NCBI GenBank assembly: GCA_013399895.1
Contig: VXBA01003283.1
Coordinates: forward strand, 348,835 to 412,834
Direction: 5' to 3'
DNA: 64,000 bases
DNA from: Serilophus lunatus
Taxonomy: Eukaryota > Chordata > Aves > Passeriformes > Eurylaimidae
The notes beneath the pieces were generated by a model. That model did no database searches and was not told the origin of the DNA. It saw only the letters and a program-made list of their open reading frames with translations. Positions 63,101-64,000 of this stretch are shown one piece after another (the first letter of the stretch is position 1; every line of letters starts with the position of its first letter). Position numbers and translations under genes: made by a program.

Positions 63101-64000
63101 GGTTTAAAATTTATGTGAAACTCAAATCTTTACACTGAGCACATAATTAGAATATTTTTAAAAACAAAGAATAAGATTCCAAGGAGATGTAAATTATCTT
63201 TTACTAAATATTGTTGTCATTGCCCCAGCCCCATATTATTTTCATGTAACAATCATTACTTCAGTTCCTTTCCTTAGTCAAACACAAACACTAAACAGTA
63301 GGTTTAGTTTTTGTCAGAGCTCCATGTTGAGATGATAGCGGTAAAACTGCAATCTGATGTGTATGTAGAAGATTTACAATATTTATCCACTTTCTACCTT
63401 CATTTCCACTCAGAGAAATACATGGGAACTAAATTGTTTTCATATTTTTCATACTGAAATAATTATTTTAATTGGCAACAAAAGTTATAATTCAGTCTTT
63501 AATTAAAGACAAAGAAATAAAAAAAAATACCATAAACATTTCTTCCCTCAAAGCCTAATCAAGAAATGAAGCCTGAGTGGGACTAAACAGTAGATGTGAA
63601 AAATAAAAACATTCATTTATATAACACATTTGAAGGTGTTTTCCTACTTACATTCATAACCATCAATCAGGATGGAAGTTAAATTACTATTTGCTGTTGA
63701 CTACTTAGTAGTTTACATCAAAACAGGTTGTGATCTCAAAGCTGTGATTTCAAAATGGTACTGGTATCTGCTATTGAGAGGTATCTGCTATTCAGATGAT
63801 TCAGAAAAGAAACCAGTGACAGGTTGGGTCACAACTCACCCACTGAAAGGAATTCCTTCTGACTCACTTATTTCAGTAGAGGAGGAAGTTTTCTTTAGTT
63901 TGTAGTTTTCCAGACCAACAGGTTTTAAAATATCTTCTATGATTCATATAAAGAAAGAGGACATTTAGAGCAGTAATTAAAGAGTAAATTTGGTTGAAAA
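60195..64000. other. AT-rich non-coding DNA to the window end
   Basis: No gene or transposon recognised. A 77-codon plus frame (63672-63905) has no domain signal. A 13-base direct repeat GGTATCTGCTATT occurs at 63763 and 63780. Confidence 0.5.

Noticed and set aside
1..64000. CRISPR arrays, bacterial operons, tRNA or rRNA genes
   Set aside because: No regularly spaced repeats, no ribosome-binding-site/ORF pattern and no tRNA- or rRNA-like sequence was seen. The window is vertebrate nuclear DNA.

Overview
The window is from a bird nuclear genome, and no intact protein-coding gene can be recognised in it. The bird assignment rests on CR1 LINEs. Their diagnostic 3' end (a TTGGACTAGATGA..-type motif, then TCCCTTCCAAC, then ATTCTATGATT-like repeats) occurs at eight loci on both strands, and several also keep fragments of the CR1 reverse-transcriptase frame. 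There are no mammalian SINEs. The background is AT-rich, single-copy-looking DNA of the kind found in long introns or gene deserts. The species cannot be named. The LTR types look like those of birds other than chicken, but that is a weak inference.

Layout: 0-3 kb is AT-rich unique DNA with one CR1 tail. About 3.0-9.6 kb is a cluster of GC-rich retroelement DNA. It holds a solo LTR on the minus strand (3018-4148), a solo LTR of the same family on the plus strand (4873-5762), a CR1 fragment (5836-6175), and a roughly 3 kb LTR-like element (6681-9636) whose promoter half is tandemly duplicated. This cluster explains every long GC-rich open frame in the window. I see no gag, pol or env sequence between the LTRs.

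9.6-37 kb is mostly unique AT-rich DNA with two CR1 fragments (14.2 kb, internally deleted; 18.2-18.9 kb, old and decayed), a perfect 15-bp inverted repeat at 16391-16435, a 63-nt interrupted poly-T run, and simple repeats. An 88-codon minus-strand open frame at 25577-25840, preceded by a splice-acceptor-like sequence, is the only piece that looks at all like an exon. I do not recognise its product.

37.3-39.2 kb stands out as a pyrimidine-rich, slightly GC-elevated stretch with an inverted CCAAT box at its right end. It is a candidate promoter plus 5' leader of a gene transcribed leftward on the minus strand, but no coding start can be assigned. A diverged ~98-bp tandem duplication follows at 39331.

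41-64 kb is again AT-rich with CR1 copies at 41.2, 49.2, 51.0-52.3 (longest, with most of the C-terminal half of the RT frame) and 59.1-60.1 kb, plus simple repeats. Single unresolved bases lie at 5315 and 39030. The one at 5315 sits exactly where one LTR lacks ~214 bp present in its relative. No rRNA, tRNA, CRISPR array or operon-like gene arrangement is seen.
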